The notes under the pieces are model-generated. The model did no database searches, was not told the origin of the DNA, and saw only the letters and a list, made by a program, of their open reading frames with translations. Shown piece after piece: positions 40,086 through 47,752 of a stretch of 64,000 bases of DNA. The stretch is from Thiotrichaceae bacterium (GTDB taxonomy: Bacteria > Pseudomonadota > Gammaproteobacteria > Eutrophobiales > Eutrophobiaceae): NCBI GenBank assembly GCA_012960105.1, contig DUBV01000039.1, forward strand, positions 27,991 through 91,990, written 5' to 3'. The number at the start of each line of letters is the position of its first letter. Positions within the stretch are counted from its first letter, which is position 1. The position numbers and the translations under genes were made by a program.

Positions 40086-40460
40086 ATGAGTTTTCACTGT
40101 AAAAGATGTGACACAGACATGCAGACCGTTTTCTATGAAGGCGTTGCTATACAGTTGTGCATGACTTGCAAATCTATCTTTCTCAGCAAGAAAAAACTGG
40201 AAATAATTAAAGATTCCCGCGAAATTGAAATTCCAGAAGATACGCCCATTCCTCGCAGGGGACTAGAAATTCAACGAGATTGCCCTAAATGCGAAGTCGT
40301 TATGAAAAAAATAAGACATGGCAGAATTCGTTCAACCATGATTGATTATTGCGAGACATGTACTGGAATCTGGTTGGATAAAGGTGAATTGGCGTCTATC
40401 CAGTTCAGCTATGAAGTTGCCGAAAACAACCGTTTTCGTAATCAAGCTAAACACCTTTAA
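40086..40460 (+). CDS. zf-TFIIB type double zinc-ribbon protein
   Basis: The 124-residue protein has two TFIIB-like zinc ribbons: CKRCDTDMQTVFYEGVAIQLCMTCKSIFL and CPKCEVVMKKIRHGRIRSTMIDYCETCTGIWLDKGEL (in outline). The second shows the family ending GIWLDKGEL. Each ribbon has a CxxC pair at both ends. Function of this family in bacteria is unknown; nucleic acid or protein binding is possible. Confidence 0.85.
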   Translation: MSFHCKRCDTDMQTVFYEGVAIQLCMTCKSIFLSKKKLEIIKDSREIEIPEDTPIPRRGLEIQRDCPKCEVVMKKIRHGRIRSTMIDYCETCTGIWLDKGELASIQFSYEVAENNRFRNQAKHL

Positions 40461-40585
40461 GTTATTTCTCTGTTTTCTTTTCTTCGAAGTTAACTAGTCA
40501 ATTGTTGGCATACCTATTAAACGATACTCAAGTTGGAGCATTTTTAGCCGATAATTAATCATTATTTATGAATCAAGGATAATTG

Positions 40586-41338
40586 GTGAAGATATTAGAG
40601 CAACTGTTTGAGGATTACACCGTAGACACCGATATCTTGCAGCAAGATTTGCATGACAAGATTATTGAGGGACTGGTCTATTGGGCAGATTTAGATTTCC
40701 ATGATCTGGAGCTGGATATAGAAGCTGCGAACAATGACCGAATCAATAAAACACCGGTCATGCAAAATATATTGACCGATCTTAATAAACTTGTTTTAGA
40801 AGATTCACTAACGGGACTATATAACCGACGCTATTTTAATCGTGCGTTGGAAAGCGAGATGATACGTAATAATCGCGAGTTTCATCCCTTGAGTCTTGCC
40901 ATTCTTGATGTCGATCATTTCAAACTCATTAATGATACTTATGGACACGACGCCGGTGATGAGGTGCTAAAAGCACTAGCCATGATCATGCATAAAAATG
41001 TACGACAATCTGATGCATTGATGAGAATCGGTGGTGAAGAGTTTGCCGTCATCATGCCAAATGTACGTTATCAAGTGGCGGTTGATGTTATGGAGCGCTT
41101 ACGCAATGACATCGAGAATATGGTTGTTCCATTTAACGGCGATGAATTAAGTACCAGTGTCAGTATTGGTATAACGGTTCGTGAACCGAATAAATTTGTC
41201 TCTGTTGATGAACTTTATCAACAAGCTGATCAGGCACTGTATCAAGCCAAGGAAACTGGCAGAAACAAAGTGGTCTTGCATGGTACTCCAAATGCTACTG
41301 GGCTTTCCGTATCTGAAAGAGAAGGACTGATGTCATGA
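40586..41338 (+). CDS. diguanylate cyclase (GGDEF domain)
   Basis: The 250-residue protein synthesises cyclic di-GMP. The active site is GGEEF in LMRIGGEEFAVIMP, and an inhibitory I-site RQSD stands five residues upstream, so product inhibition is expected. SLTGLYNRRYFNRALE opens the domain at about residue 75. The first 70 residues are helical and unrecognised, and there is no membrane segment, so it is cytoplasmic. The GTG at 40586 fits the aagg sequence 7 bases upstream better than the TTG at 40583. Its stop overlaps the MinD-like gene (ATGA), so the two proteins are translationally coupled. Confidence 0.9.
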   Translation: MKILEQLFEDYTVDTDILQQDLHDKIIEGLVYWADLDFHDLELDIEAANNDRINKTPVMQNILTDLNKLVLEDSLTGLYNRRYFNRALESEMIRNNREFHPLSLAILDVDHFKLINDTYGHDAGDEVLKALAMIMHKNVRQSDALMRIGGEEFAVIMPNVRYQVAVDVMERLRNDIENMVVPFNGDELSTSVSIGITVREPNKFVSVDELYQQADQALYQAKETGRNKVVLHGTPNATGLSVSEREGLMS

Positions 41339-42171
41339 AAAGTATCGCAATTACCAGCGGCAAAGGTGGCGTCGGAAAATCCAATGTTGCTGTAAATCTT
41401 GGACTAAAGCTGGCGCAACAAGGTAAGCGTGTTCTGTTATTCGATGCTGATTTAGGTCTAGCTAATATTGATATACTCTTTGGTTTTGTTGCTAAGCATA
41501 ATGTGGCTGATGTGCTTAATGGAAAGTTTCATCTTCGAGATATCATGGTCGAAGCTGCGGATGGCATGAAAGTATTGCCATCAACATCAGGCTTATTACA
41601 ATTAGAAAACCCCTCACAATCAGAACTAGCCAAGCTGGCAGAACAAATGGATGAAGTTTCCGAGGATTTTGATGTACTACTACTTGATACTGGTGCTGGC
41701 TTGCGCAGTACGGCGTTGTTTTTCTGTAGTGCCGCCGAAGAAGTCTTAGTCGTTACCACACCAGAACCCACAGCCATTACCGATGCCTATGCCATGATCA
41801 AGGTATTAAACACTGATTATGATGTGCATGAAATCAAACTACTAATTAACGAAGCTATAGATGACCGAGAAGCTCGACAAGTCTTCGATAAATTAGCGAA
41901 GGTCTCAAAAAAACACATTGATTTTGATCTCGATTATGCTGGCATGGTAGTGAAAGATATTCAGTTGGAAAAAGCCGTACGTAAACGTAAACCCGTCGTA
42001 CAAAGTTATCCGTCTGCGCCATCTAGCCAGAGCTTCCAACGGTTGGCAGAGAAATTTGATTCAATCTATACCAATAAATCACAACCCCTAATAAATGGTT
42101 TTTGGAAAGAAGTCTTACAAGGCCGAAAAGATGACGTAGAAGAAGCGGAAGTTATCGATAAGGCCAGTTAG
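41335..42171 (+). CDS. MinD/FlhG-like ParA-family ATPase
   Basis: The 278-residue protein has the deviant Walker A KGGVGKSNVAVNLGL (signature Lys near residue 10), a switch region FDADLGLANIDILFGF and LLLDTGAGL. ADLGLANIDILFGF is typical of FlhG/YlxH-type MinD proteins, which place flagella at the cell pole, but no flagellar gene is in the window. A MinD-type C-terminal amphipathic helix is not obvious. It overlaps the diguanylate cyclase gene by 4 bases, hinting at localised c-di-GMP signalling. Confidence 0.87.
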   Translation: MKSIAITSGKGGVGKSNVAVNLGLKLAQQGKRVLLFDADLGLANIDILFGFVAKHNVADVLNGKFHLRDIMVEAADGMKVLPSTSGLLQLENPSQSELAKLAEQMDEVSEDFDVLLLDTGAGLRSTALFFCSAAEEVLVVTTPEPTAITDAYAMIKVLNTDYDVHEIKLLINEAIDDREARQVFDKLAKVSKKHIDFDLDYAGMVVKDIQLEKAVRKRKPVVQSYPSAPSSQSFQRLAEKFDSIYTNKSQPLINGFWKEVLQGRKDDVEEAEVIDKAS

Positions 42172-42360
42172 AAAAAAGATAGATAATAAGCTCGCATGTC
42201 AGTAATCAATATCCTCGAAAAACACCTTTCAAAGTATTTATTCACTTTAAAATCCCGCGCAAATCAGGCAAAGTAAATCTACAAGGAAAAATAATATTCA
42301 GGCGCTGAAGTAAACACACTTCAGAACAAGTTTGATGAGCTTAAAGATGAGGAAGGAATT

Positions 42361-43443
42361 ATGACACGCGCGTATAACTTCTGTGCCGGACCGGCGGCGA
42401 TACCCGAACCAGTATTGCAAAAAGCGAAAGAAGAACTACTTAATTGGGGATCTGTTGGTGCCTCAATAATGGAAATGAGCCATCGCAGCGAGACCTTCCT
42501 GCAAATTGCCAGCGAAGCCGAGCAAGACTTGCGCAACTTAATGCACATCCCCGATAACTATCATGTCTTGTTCCTGCAAGGCGGCGCCAGTACCCAGTTT
42601 GCCGTTATCCCGATGAACCTGTTGCGCGGTAAGAAAAAAGCAGACTATGTTCGCACCGGTATATGGTCGCATAAAGCTGTGGACCAGGCAGAAGCCTATT
42701 GCGAAGTAAATCTGGTCACAGATACCATGGACAAGGGCTACAACTACATCCCCGATGTAGCAAGCTGGAATCTTGATCCGGAAGCGGCTTATTTTCATTA
42801 CACACCGAACGAGACCATAGGTGGCGTAGAATTTAATTTCATCCCGGACACAGGCGATGTACCCATCGTCGCTGACATGTCTTCAAATATCCTGTCACGA
42901 CCGATCAATGTTTCAAAGTATGGATTAATCTATGCGGGCGCTCAAAAAAACATTGGCCCTTCGGGCATCACCCTTGTCATCGTTCGTGATGATTTGATAG
43001 GCGATACATTAGACATCACACCGGAACCGTTTAACTACTATATACAGGCAAGAGATGCTTCTCTTTATAACACACCACCCACCTTTGCCTGGTATTTGAC
43101 CGGACTGGTATTCAAATGGTTAAAGGAACAAGGTGGTCCGGAAGCCATGGTCGAGATCAATGAACGCAAGGCAAAGAAGCTCTATGCTGCGATTGATAAA
43201 ACAGATTTCTATCACAACGATGTTAAAGAAGATTGCCGTTCCTGGATGAACGTCCCTTTTCAATTACAACAAAAAAATCTGGACACGAACTTTGTCACAG
43301 AGGCTGAAGAAAATAATCTATTAAACTTAAACGGTTGGCGCACCGTCGGCGGCATGCGCGCCAGTATTTATAACGCCGTACCCGAAGAAGCTGTCGATGC
43401 GTTGGTTGCATTCATGTCTGAATTCGAGAGGAGATATGGATGA
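42361..43443 (+). CDS. serC: phosphoserine aminotransferase
   Basis: SerC converts 3-phosphohydroxypyruvate to phosphoserine and also serves pyridoxine synthesis. The 360-residue sequence opens YNFCAGPAAIPEPVL, continues MEMSHRSETF and has FLQGGASTQFA and the PLP-binding Lys in LIYAGAQKNIGPSG. Length is normal. A gatgaggaagga sequence precedes the ATG. The gene often sits with pheA/aroA; here it is followed by an unusual stretch with no clear gene. Confidence 0.95.
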   Translation: MTRAYNFCAGPAAIPEPVLQKAKEELLNWGSVGASIMEMSHRSETFLQIASEAEQDLRNLMHIPDNYHVLFLQGGASTQFAVIPMNLLRGKKKADYVRTGIWSHKAVDQAEAYCEVNLVTDTMDKGYNYIPDVASWNLDPEAAYFHYTPNETIGGVEFNFIPDTGDVPIVADMSSNILSRPINVSKYGLIYAGAQKNIGPSGITLVIVRDDLIGDTLDITPEPFNYYIQARDASLYNTPPTFAWYLTGLVFKWLKEQGGPEAMVEINERKAKKLYAAIDKTDFYHNDVKEDCRSWMNVPFQLQQKNLDTNFVTEAEENNLLNLNGWRTVGGMRASIYNAVPEEAVDALVAFMSEFERRYG

Positions 43444-43615
43444 TGACCAACAAGGACGATGTGCATGGAGAAGGTGAGACCGTCAGGTCGAGAGGCTGGC
43501 CTGGGCCACGCACAAGTGTCGCGTTGACATGGAGTCAAAGAGCAACCGCGGGAAATACTGGCAATGCATGGAGCAATTGGCGTGCATGGCAGATATTGAA
43601 AAGAAACATGGTTGA
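43436..43615 (+). other. possible small ORF with in-frame TGA, or repeat-like DNA
   Basis: An ATG at 43436, preceded by a strong Shine-Dalgarno gagaggagat inside serC, opens a frame MDDDQQGRCAWRR that stops at TGA 43475-43477. The same frame then runs open to 43615 and encodes a plausible polypeptide with CRVDMESKSNRGKYWQCMEQLACMADIEKKHG-like content. This could be a decayed gene, a rare selenoprotein or chance. Against coding: the region is richer in GC than its surroundings and holds several atgga motifs flanked by short inverted repeats. The track ORF 43440-43643 is another frame with no better support. Confidence 0.3.
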
Positions 43616-43741
43616 AATAAACCAATATTTATTATTAATTTAGTTGTAGCCAAACGTAGTTCTGCAGCAAGGATTGTAATTTCTGATAAATTCGATTTTT
43701 AAGAGTATATTAAAAATATAACAAGGAGATAGGAAAATAGT

Positions 43742-43897
43742 ATGTCGTATATTGTGTGTCGTGATTTAAACCAGCCTAGTACTGGCCGAAGATTGCTGGA
43801 TTGTCGCAGACTTAATGATGAACATCATGCTTATGAACGTCGATTACATTCTGAAAGAAGATCGCGACTAGATAGAAGAAGAAATTCTATCCAATAA
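43742..43897 (+). CDS. small Arg-rich protein, unknown
   Basis: This 51-residue ORF is shorter than those in the track: MSYIVCRDLNQPSTGRRLLDC, then RRLNDEHHAYERRLHSE and an Arg-rich end RRSRLDRRRNSIQ. acaaggagataggaaa lies just upstream and could serve as ribosome-binding site. It contains about a quarter Arg residues and two Cys. No family is recognised. It ends just before mltC. Confidence 0.45.
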   Translation: MSYIVCRDLNQPSTGRRLLDCRRLNDEHHAYERRLHSERRSRLDRRRNSIQ

Positions 43898-43906
43898 TAG
43901 TAATTG

Positions 43907-45076
43907 ATGAAAAGCTTATCATGCTTATTTATAAGCGTTTTTTTATTGATGGTAGGCTGCAATAGTTTAAGTGTTCGCGATATACAAGATATCGGCGCCG
44001 TCGTCGAAGAGCCGAGCAAAGCAAAACAAGTATTAAAAGACAAAGGCAGACGTTATGCCGAAAGCCAAATCCCTGCTGATATAAGAACCTTAAAAGCCAC
44101 AGTAGAAACATTTCTAAAACAGATTAATGTAATATGGGGCAAAGACGATGCCAAACAACCCGGTCCGAAAGACTATGTAAAATACACCGAAAAATATTAC
44201 AACCGTGCGCATGTCGATTTTGAAGCCGGCACCATCACTATTGAAACACTGGCACCGGATTCACAAGAAGCGTATTTAAAGAAAGCAATCGTGACTACCT
44301 TGCTAACGCCAAATGATCCCAGACAAGTCGATCTCTACTCCGATGCCTTACCCAAAGGCGAGGGCGAGGGCAAACCCTTTCTCTACGAACAAGTGCTGGA
44401 TCACGAAGGCAAAGCCATAGCATGGGAATGGCGCGCTAATCGCTATGCTGACTATCTAATTAAAAATAAGATCAGCAGAGTAACTATAGGCAAAAAAAAT
44501 GGACTAAGAGTCGTCTTCCCACTGGTTAAAACTCATCATAAAATCCGTGCTTACAAATACGCATCACTGGTACAGAAATACAGCAAAAAATACAACGTCA
44601 CCGAAAGTCTTATCTATGGCATCATAAAAACAGAAAGCAGTTTCAATCCCTTTGCTGTCAGCCATGCGCCGGCGTATGGCCTCATGCAAGTCGTCCCCAG
44701 TACCGCCGGCAAAGATGTCTTCCAAAAAATAAAACAACAACAGGGCCAACCCACAGCACAAAACTTATACAACCCGGAATACAATATCGATATCGGCACC
44801 GCCTATATCAAAATCTTGCAAGAACGTTATCTAGTGAAGGTAAAAGATCAAAATGCCAAAAGATATACCGTCATCTCCGCTTACAACGGCGGCGCCGGTA
44901 ATGTACTAAAAACTTTTTCATCGAATCGAGATAAAGCTGTCGTAAAGATAAACCAACTCTCGTCCACACAGGTCTACGAACAACTCACCAACAAACATCC
45001 CAAGCTAGAATCACGACGCTATCTATATAAAGTAAACGAAGCCCAAAAAGAGTTTTGGAAGGACAATGGTTTTTAA
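43907..45076 (+). CDS. mltC: membrane-bound lytic murein transglycosylase C
   Basis: MltC cleaves peptidoglycan glycan strands to 1,6-anhydro products at the outer membrane. The 389-residue protein has a lipoprotein signal ending LLMVGCNS (lipobox Cys about residue 18), a DUF3393 N-terminal domain, and a C-terminal SLT domain with catalytic Glu in IIKTESSFNPFAVSHAPAYGLMQVVPSTAG and AYNGGAGNVLKTF. The length is somewhat above E. coli MltC (about 360). I chose the ATG at 43907 rather than the TTG at 43904. Confidence 0.92.
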   Translation: MKSLSCLFISVFLLMVGCNSLSVRDIQDIGAVVEEPSKAKQVLKDKGRRYAESQIPADIRTLKATVETFLKQINVIWGKDDAKQPGPKDYVKYTEKYYNRAHVDFEAGTITIETLAPDSQEAYLKKAIVTTLLTPNDPRQVDLYSDALPKGEGEGKPFLYEQVLDHEGKAIAWEWRANRYADYLIKNKISRVTIGKKNGLRVVFPLVKTHHKIRAYKYASLVQKYSKKYNVTESLIYGIIKTESSFNPFAVSHAPAYGLMQVVPSTAGKDVFQKIKQQQGQPTAQNLYNPEYNIDIGTAYIKILQERYLVKVKDQNAKRYTVISAYNGGAGNVLKTFSSNRDKAVVKINQLSSTQVYEQLTNKHPKLESRRYLYKVNEAQKEFWKDNGF

Positions 45077-45145
45077 AATACGCCTACAGGGAAATTGGTG
45101 GTAGAATTGCTATTGGAGCAAGCAGTCGGGAAGACATCACAAACC

Positions 45146-45796
45146 TCACTCCAATTCAGCGCGCACTTTTTCAAGCTGTTCTTTGGTATCCTTACGTCGT
45201 CCGTCGTCAGCAATATCTCGGCCGAGACGCTCGGGCGCAAGCAGTGCTTTTTTAAAAAACACTTCAGCTTGCTCGTATTTTCTTTGTTTCATTAGAAAGT
45301 AGCCGTAGTAATAATTGACATCAATATCATCGGGATTAAGCTCGATTGCCTTATTCAGATATTCCTCGGCTATCTCTAAATCACCAAATGCAATAGGCCA
45401 TTCCGGCACGAGAACGTACAAAGCACCAAGATAGGTATGTGCGGCACCTTTTGATGCAGTAGGATCAATCTTTATTGATAGCTCTAATGCGTCACGAGAC
45501 TGAGTGACAGTTGATAGTGCCCTTAAAGTACCAATAGCACCGGAATAGGTGGATAGAATAGTTCCCTCCCAAAGATGGGCATCCGCATTTTCAGGCTGAT
45601 TTTCACGTATTGTCGCTGCCTTTAATGATAATTTTTCTAATGCAGCCTCATGATCTTTTTTGTCTAGCGTATATTTTATCCGCGCCCATTCCTGTTGCAG
45701 TTCTTTTATCTCATCATTGATTTCCGCATGCACTGAAAAACATAAAGCCATTAATCCTGACAATAAAAAAAACTTATAGTGTGAAAACGCGTTCAT
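45146..45796 (-). CDS. exported TPR-repeat protein
   Basis: The 216-residue protein has a signal peptide (residues 1-24, ending SVHAEI) and tetratricopeptide repeats, best seen in AEEYLNKAIELNPDDIDVNYYYGYFLMKQRKYEQAEVFFKKAL. It is probably a periplasmic binding/scaffold protein. Function is not known. It converges on mltC, about 70 bases apart. Confidence 0.82.
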   Translation of the reverse strand: MNAFSHYKFFLLSGLMALCFSVHAEINDEIKELQQEWARIKYTLDKKDHEAALEKLSLKAATIRENQPENADAHLWEGTILSTYSGAIGTLRALSTVTQSRDALELSIKIDPTASKGAAHTYLGALYVLVPEWPIAFGDLEIAEEYLNKAIELNPDDIDVNYYYGYFLMKQRKYEQAEVFFKKALLAPERLGRDIADDGRRKDTKEQLEKVRAELE

Positions 45797-45900
45797 AATT
45801 TAATCCTGTTATTTTTCGTCTACAAGTTAGCGAAATTATTTTTTGTTTGCTATGTCACTTATTCAATGGTGTATTTTAGTTATTAATGACATGAAGGTGA

Positions 45901-46140
45901 ATGTTTATTTTTGATAATACTCATTATCACGATGTATGGAATGAGACTGATGAAGACAGAGTCATTCTTCTTATTCATTTTGAGCGACCCCTACGTAAGT
46001 CAGGTAAAGCAGTAGCTAATAGTTTTATATGGATTATTCGCCGTAGTCCTTTTATTCAAACGACATTAACCCGAATCAAAGAGTGGGAGAATTTAATAAC
46101 TGATGGACACAGTGAAATAAAAGACAGGGCAAGTGGTTAA
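45901..46140 (+). pseudogene. C-terminal remnant of an aspartyl/asparaginyl beta-hydroxylase
   Basis: The 79 residues match the end of the Asp/Asn beta-hydroxylase (LpxO-like) domain: FDNTHYHDVWNETDEDRVILLIHFERPLR carries the last iron ligand His and the 2-oxoglutarate-binding Arg of the double-stranded beta-helix. The first roughly 150 residues, including the other iron ligand, are absent, so it cannot be an active enzyme. The ATG at the border may still allow translation. Downstream are hairpin repeats, suggesting rearrangement. Confidence 0.75.
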
Positions 46141-46363
46141 GCTCCTAAATAAGGTAATGTTAATCTAGAAGTAAAAATAAAAAAGGAACTGAAGTTGGGG
46201 AGACTTCGTAGCAGGGATAACAATATTAGACTGCTAAAGCCGAAACCGATATATATGAGCTATGTGATAAGCGATACTTTCAAGATTCAAGACTTGACCC
46301 CAAATTTTGTACTTACAAAGTTGCAGCACTGGAACAGTTTCGAGGTAGAACGGCGCCGGAATG

Positions 46364-46379
46364 CCTACAAGGACGTGGG
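46364..46379 (+). repeat. small hairpin, AAGGAC loop
   Basis: cctac, loop aaggac, gtggg: a 5-bp stem with one G-U pair. It lies 20 bases before a similar hairpin at 46400-46415. Confidence 0.5.
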
Positions 46380-46399
46380 TAGTAGAGGAATGTAGGACA

Positions 46400-46415
46400 C
46401 TCACATGGACGTGAG
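46400..46415 (+). repeat. small hairpin, ATGGAC loop
   Basis: ctcac, loop atggac, gtgag: a perfect 5-bp stem with six-base loop, the clearest member of the hairpin family seen here. Confidence 0.6.
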
Positions 46416-46485
46416 CGGTAGAGTCATGTCGGGAACGAAGACCGAGCAATTACCGAGCAGAGACCGAACGAAGGTTTTTAATAAG

Positions 46486-46515
46486 CAGATTAAACAGATT
46501 AAACAGATTAAACAG
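46486..46515 (+). repeat. 9-bp tandem repeat, 3.3 copies
   Basis: cagattaaa is repeated three times in a row, followed by a partial cag. It lies about 70 bases upstream of the efflux operon start, where copy-number changes could affect promoter spacing. Confidence 0.8.
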
Positions 46516-46585
46516 AACTATAATAGATAAATGTCTCTCTAAACAATAAATGCGATCTGTGCCAACTCTTTAACGAAGTACATTG

Positions 46586-47722
46586 ATGAGAATACTATTT
46601 ATTAGCAGCGTTTCGGTTTTAATCATAGCGATCTTGTTTTGGACACGCCCTGATACCTATGCAGAACTTCAGCCATTGCCCCCGCCCACGGTCTATGTCG
46701 GTAGTGTTGAGCAAATTGATATACAACCCATCACACAAGTTACCGGGAAATTACAACCCGCACGCAAAGCCAGTCTCCATTTCCAGGTTTCCGGACAGAT
46801 AGATGAACGACTGGTCGAGGCCGGCCAATATGTAGAGACAAACACCCGCATGCTCAGTATAGAATCGGGTGATTTTGTCGATGTCGTAGAGGAATCGAAA
46901 GCCTTATTAAAAACCGAACGTAATGCCATAGAACGGGATTCCCGCTTACTGGACTTGATGCGGCAGGAGCTTGAGTTACAGGAACAGGAAGTCGGCAGAA
47001 TAGAACAGTTAGGCCGGGATTCTCTGGCATCAAAATCAAAATATGATCAGGCACGCCAGGATTTATATCGCCAACAGGCAGAGGAAGCGCGACTCAAACA
47101 TAGTGTCGACTCATCACGCTCCCGTTTAATGATAGAGCAGGCAAGATTAAATAAAGCAGAACGCAATCTTAAACGCACACAACTGCTTGCGCCTTTTAAT
47201 GGGACGATTAATGCCGTACATGTCGAAGTGGGTGATTATGTTTCGCCCAATCAAGCCGCGATTGAAATCGTTCAGATTGACCAGCTTGATTTAAATATTG
47301 AAGTCACCGGTATCACTGCATCGCAATTGCAGTTAGGTCAAAAAATAAAAATTGTTACTAATAGCGATGAAAGGGAAGGACAAATAATCGCCCTTGCCGT
47401 TGATCCCGATCCAGAGACGAATACGCAAGCATTAAAAATAAGATTACCTTCTGATGGATATTATACCGGGCAGTTGGCGGTGGCACATTTGCCGGGTCAA
47501 TTTTATAAGGATGCCAGTATTATCCCGATTAGCGCTGTCCTCTATGAAGAAGGACAGTCTTATGTGTTTGAAGTTGTCGATGACCATGTTTTAAAAAAGC
47601 CGGTCATGTTGGTTGAACGTTATAACGATGTTCAAATTATTGAAGGCATAAAATCGGGCGCCACCATTATTAGCAGAGATGTTTCCAGCCTGGCTGATGG
47701 ACAAGCCGTTGTTGTTCATTAA
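46586..47722 (+). CDS. RND efflux periplasmic adaptor (membrane fusion protein)
   Basis: The 378-residue protein links an inner-membrane RND pump to the outer-membrane channel. An N-terminal membrane/signal segment is followed by a lipoyl half-motif (GKLQPARKASLHFQVSGQIDERLVEAGQYV), a long coiled coil (about 95-185), the second half (LLAPFNGTINAVHVEVGDYVSPNQ) and beta-barrel domains. The ATG at 46586 is preferred to the TTG at 46583. The permease gene starts 30 bases downstream. Confidence 0.9.
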   Translation: MRILFISSVSVLIIAILFWTRPDTYAELQPLPPPTVYVGSVEQIDIQPITQVTGKLQPARKASLHFQVSGQIDERLVEAGQYVETNTRMLSIESGDFVDVVEESKALLKTERNAIERDSRLLDLMRQELELQEQEVGRIEQLGRDSLASKSKYDQARQDLYRQQAEEARLKHSVDSSRSRLMIEQARLNKAERNLKRTQLLAPFNGTINAVHVEVGDYVSPNQAAIEIVQIDQLDLNIEVTGITASQLQLGQKIKIVTNSDEREGQIIALAVDPDPETNTQALKIRLPSDGYYTGQLAVAHLPGQFYKDASIIPISAVLYEEGQSYVFEVVDDHVLKKPVMLVERYNDVQIIEGIKSGATIISRDVSSLADGQAVVVH

Positions 47723-47752
47723 AACAGTCCAGATCTGATTGAACGAGCAATC

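Larger units (their letters stand above)
46141..46585. other. gene-free, repeat-rich region
   Basis: No convincing gene is seen between the hydroxylase remnant and the efflux genes. The stretch caagattcaagacttgacccc (about 46281) resembles intergenic repeat sequence. It contains two hairpins with GGAC loops and a 9-base tandem repeat, listed separately. Base composition is richer in GC around 46340-46440 than the flanks. The promoter of the efflux operon must lie near 46500-46580. Confidence 0.55.

Noticed and set aside
43470-43520. SECIS element after the TGA at 43475
   Set aside because: Only a 4-5 bp stem (tggc/gcca) with a tiny loop was found; bacterial SECIS structure could not be supported, so selenocysteine remains speculation.
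43440-43643. 67-codon plus-strand ORF after serC
   Set aside because: No ribosome-binding site favours its ATG over the ATG at 43436, and its Trp/Arg-rich product matches nothing known; kept only as part of the discussed region.
46195-46449. 66- and 71-codon ORFs in the repeat-rich gap
   Set aside because: Both frames cross the hairpin repeats and show no protein features.
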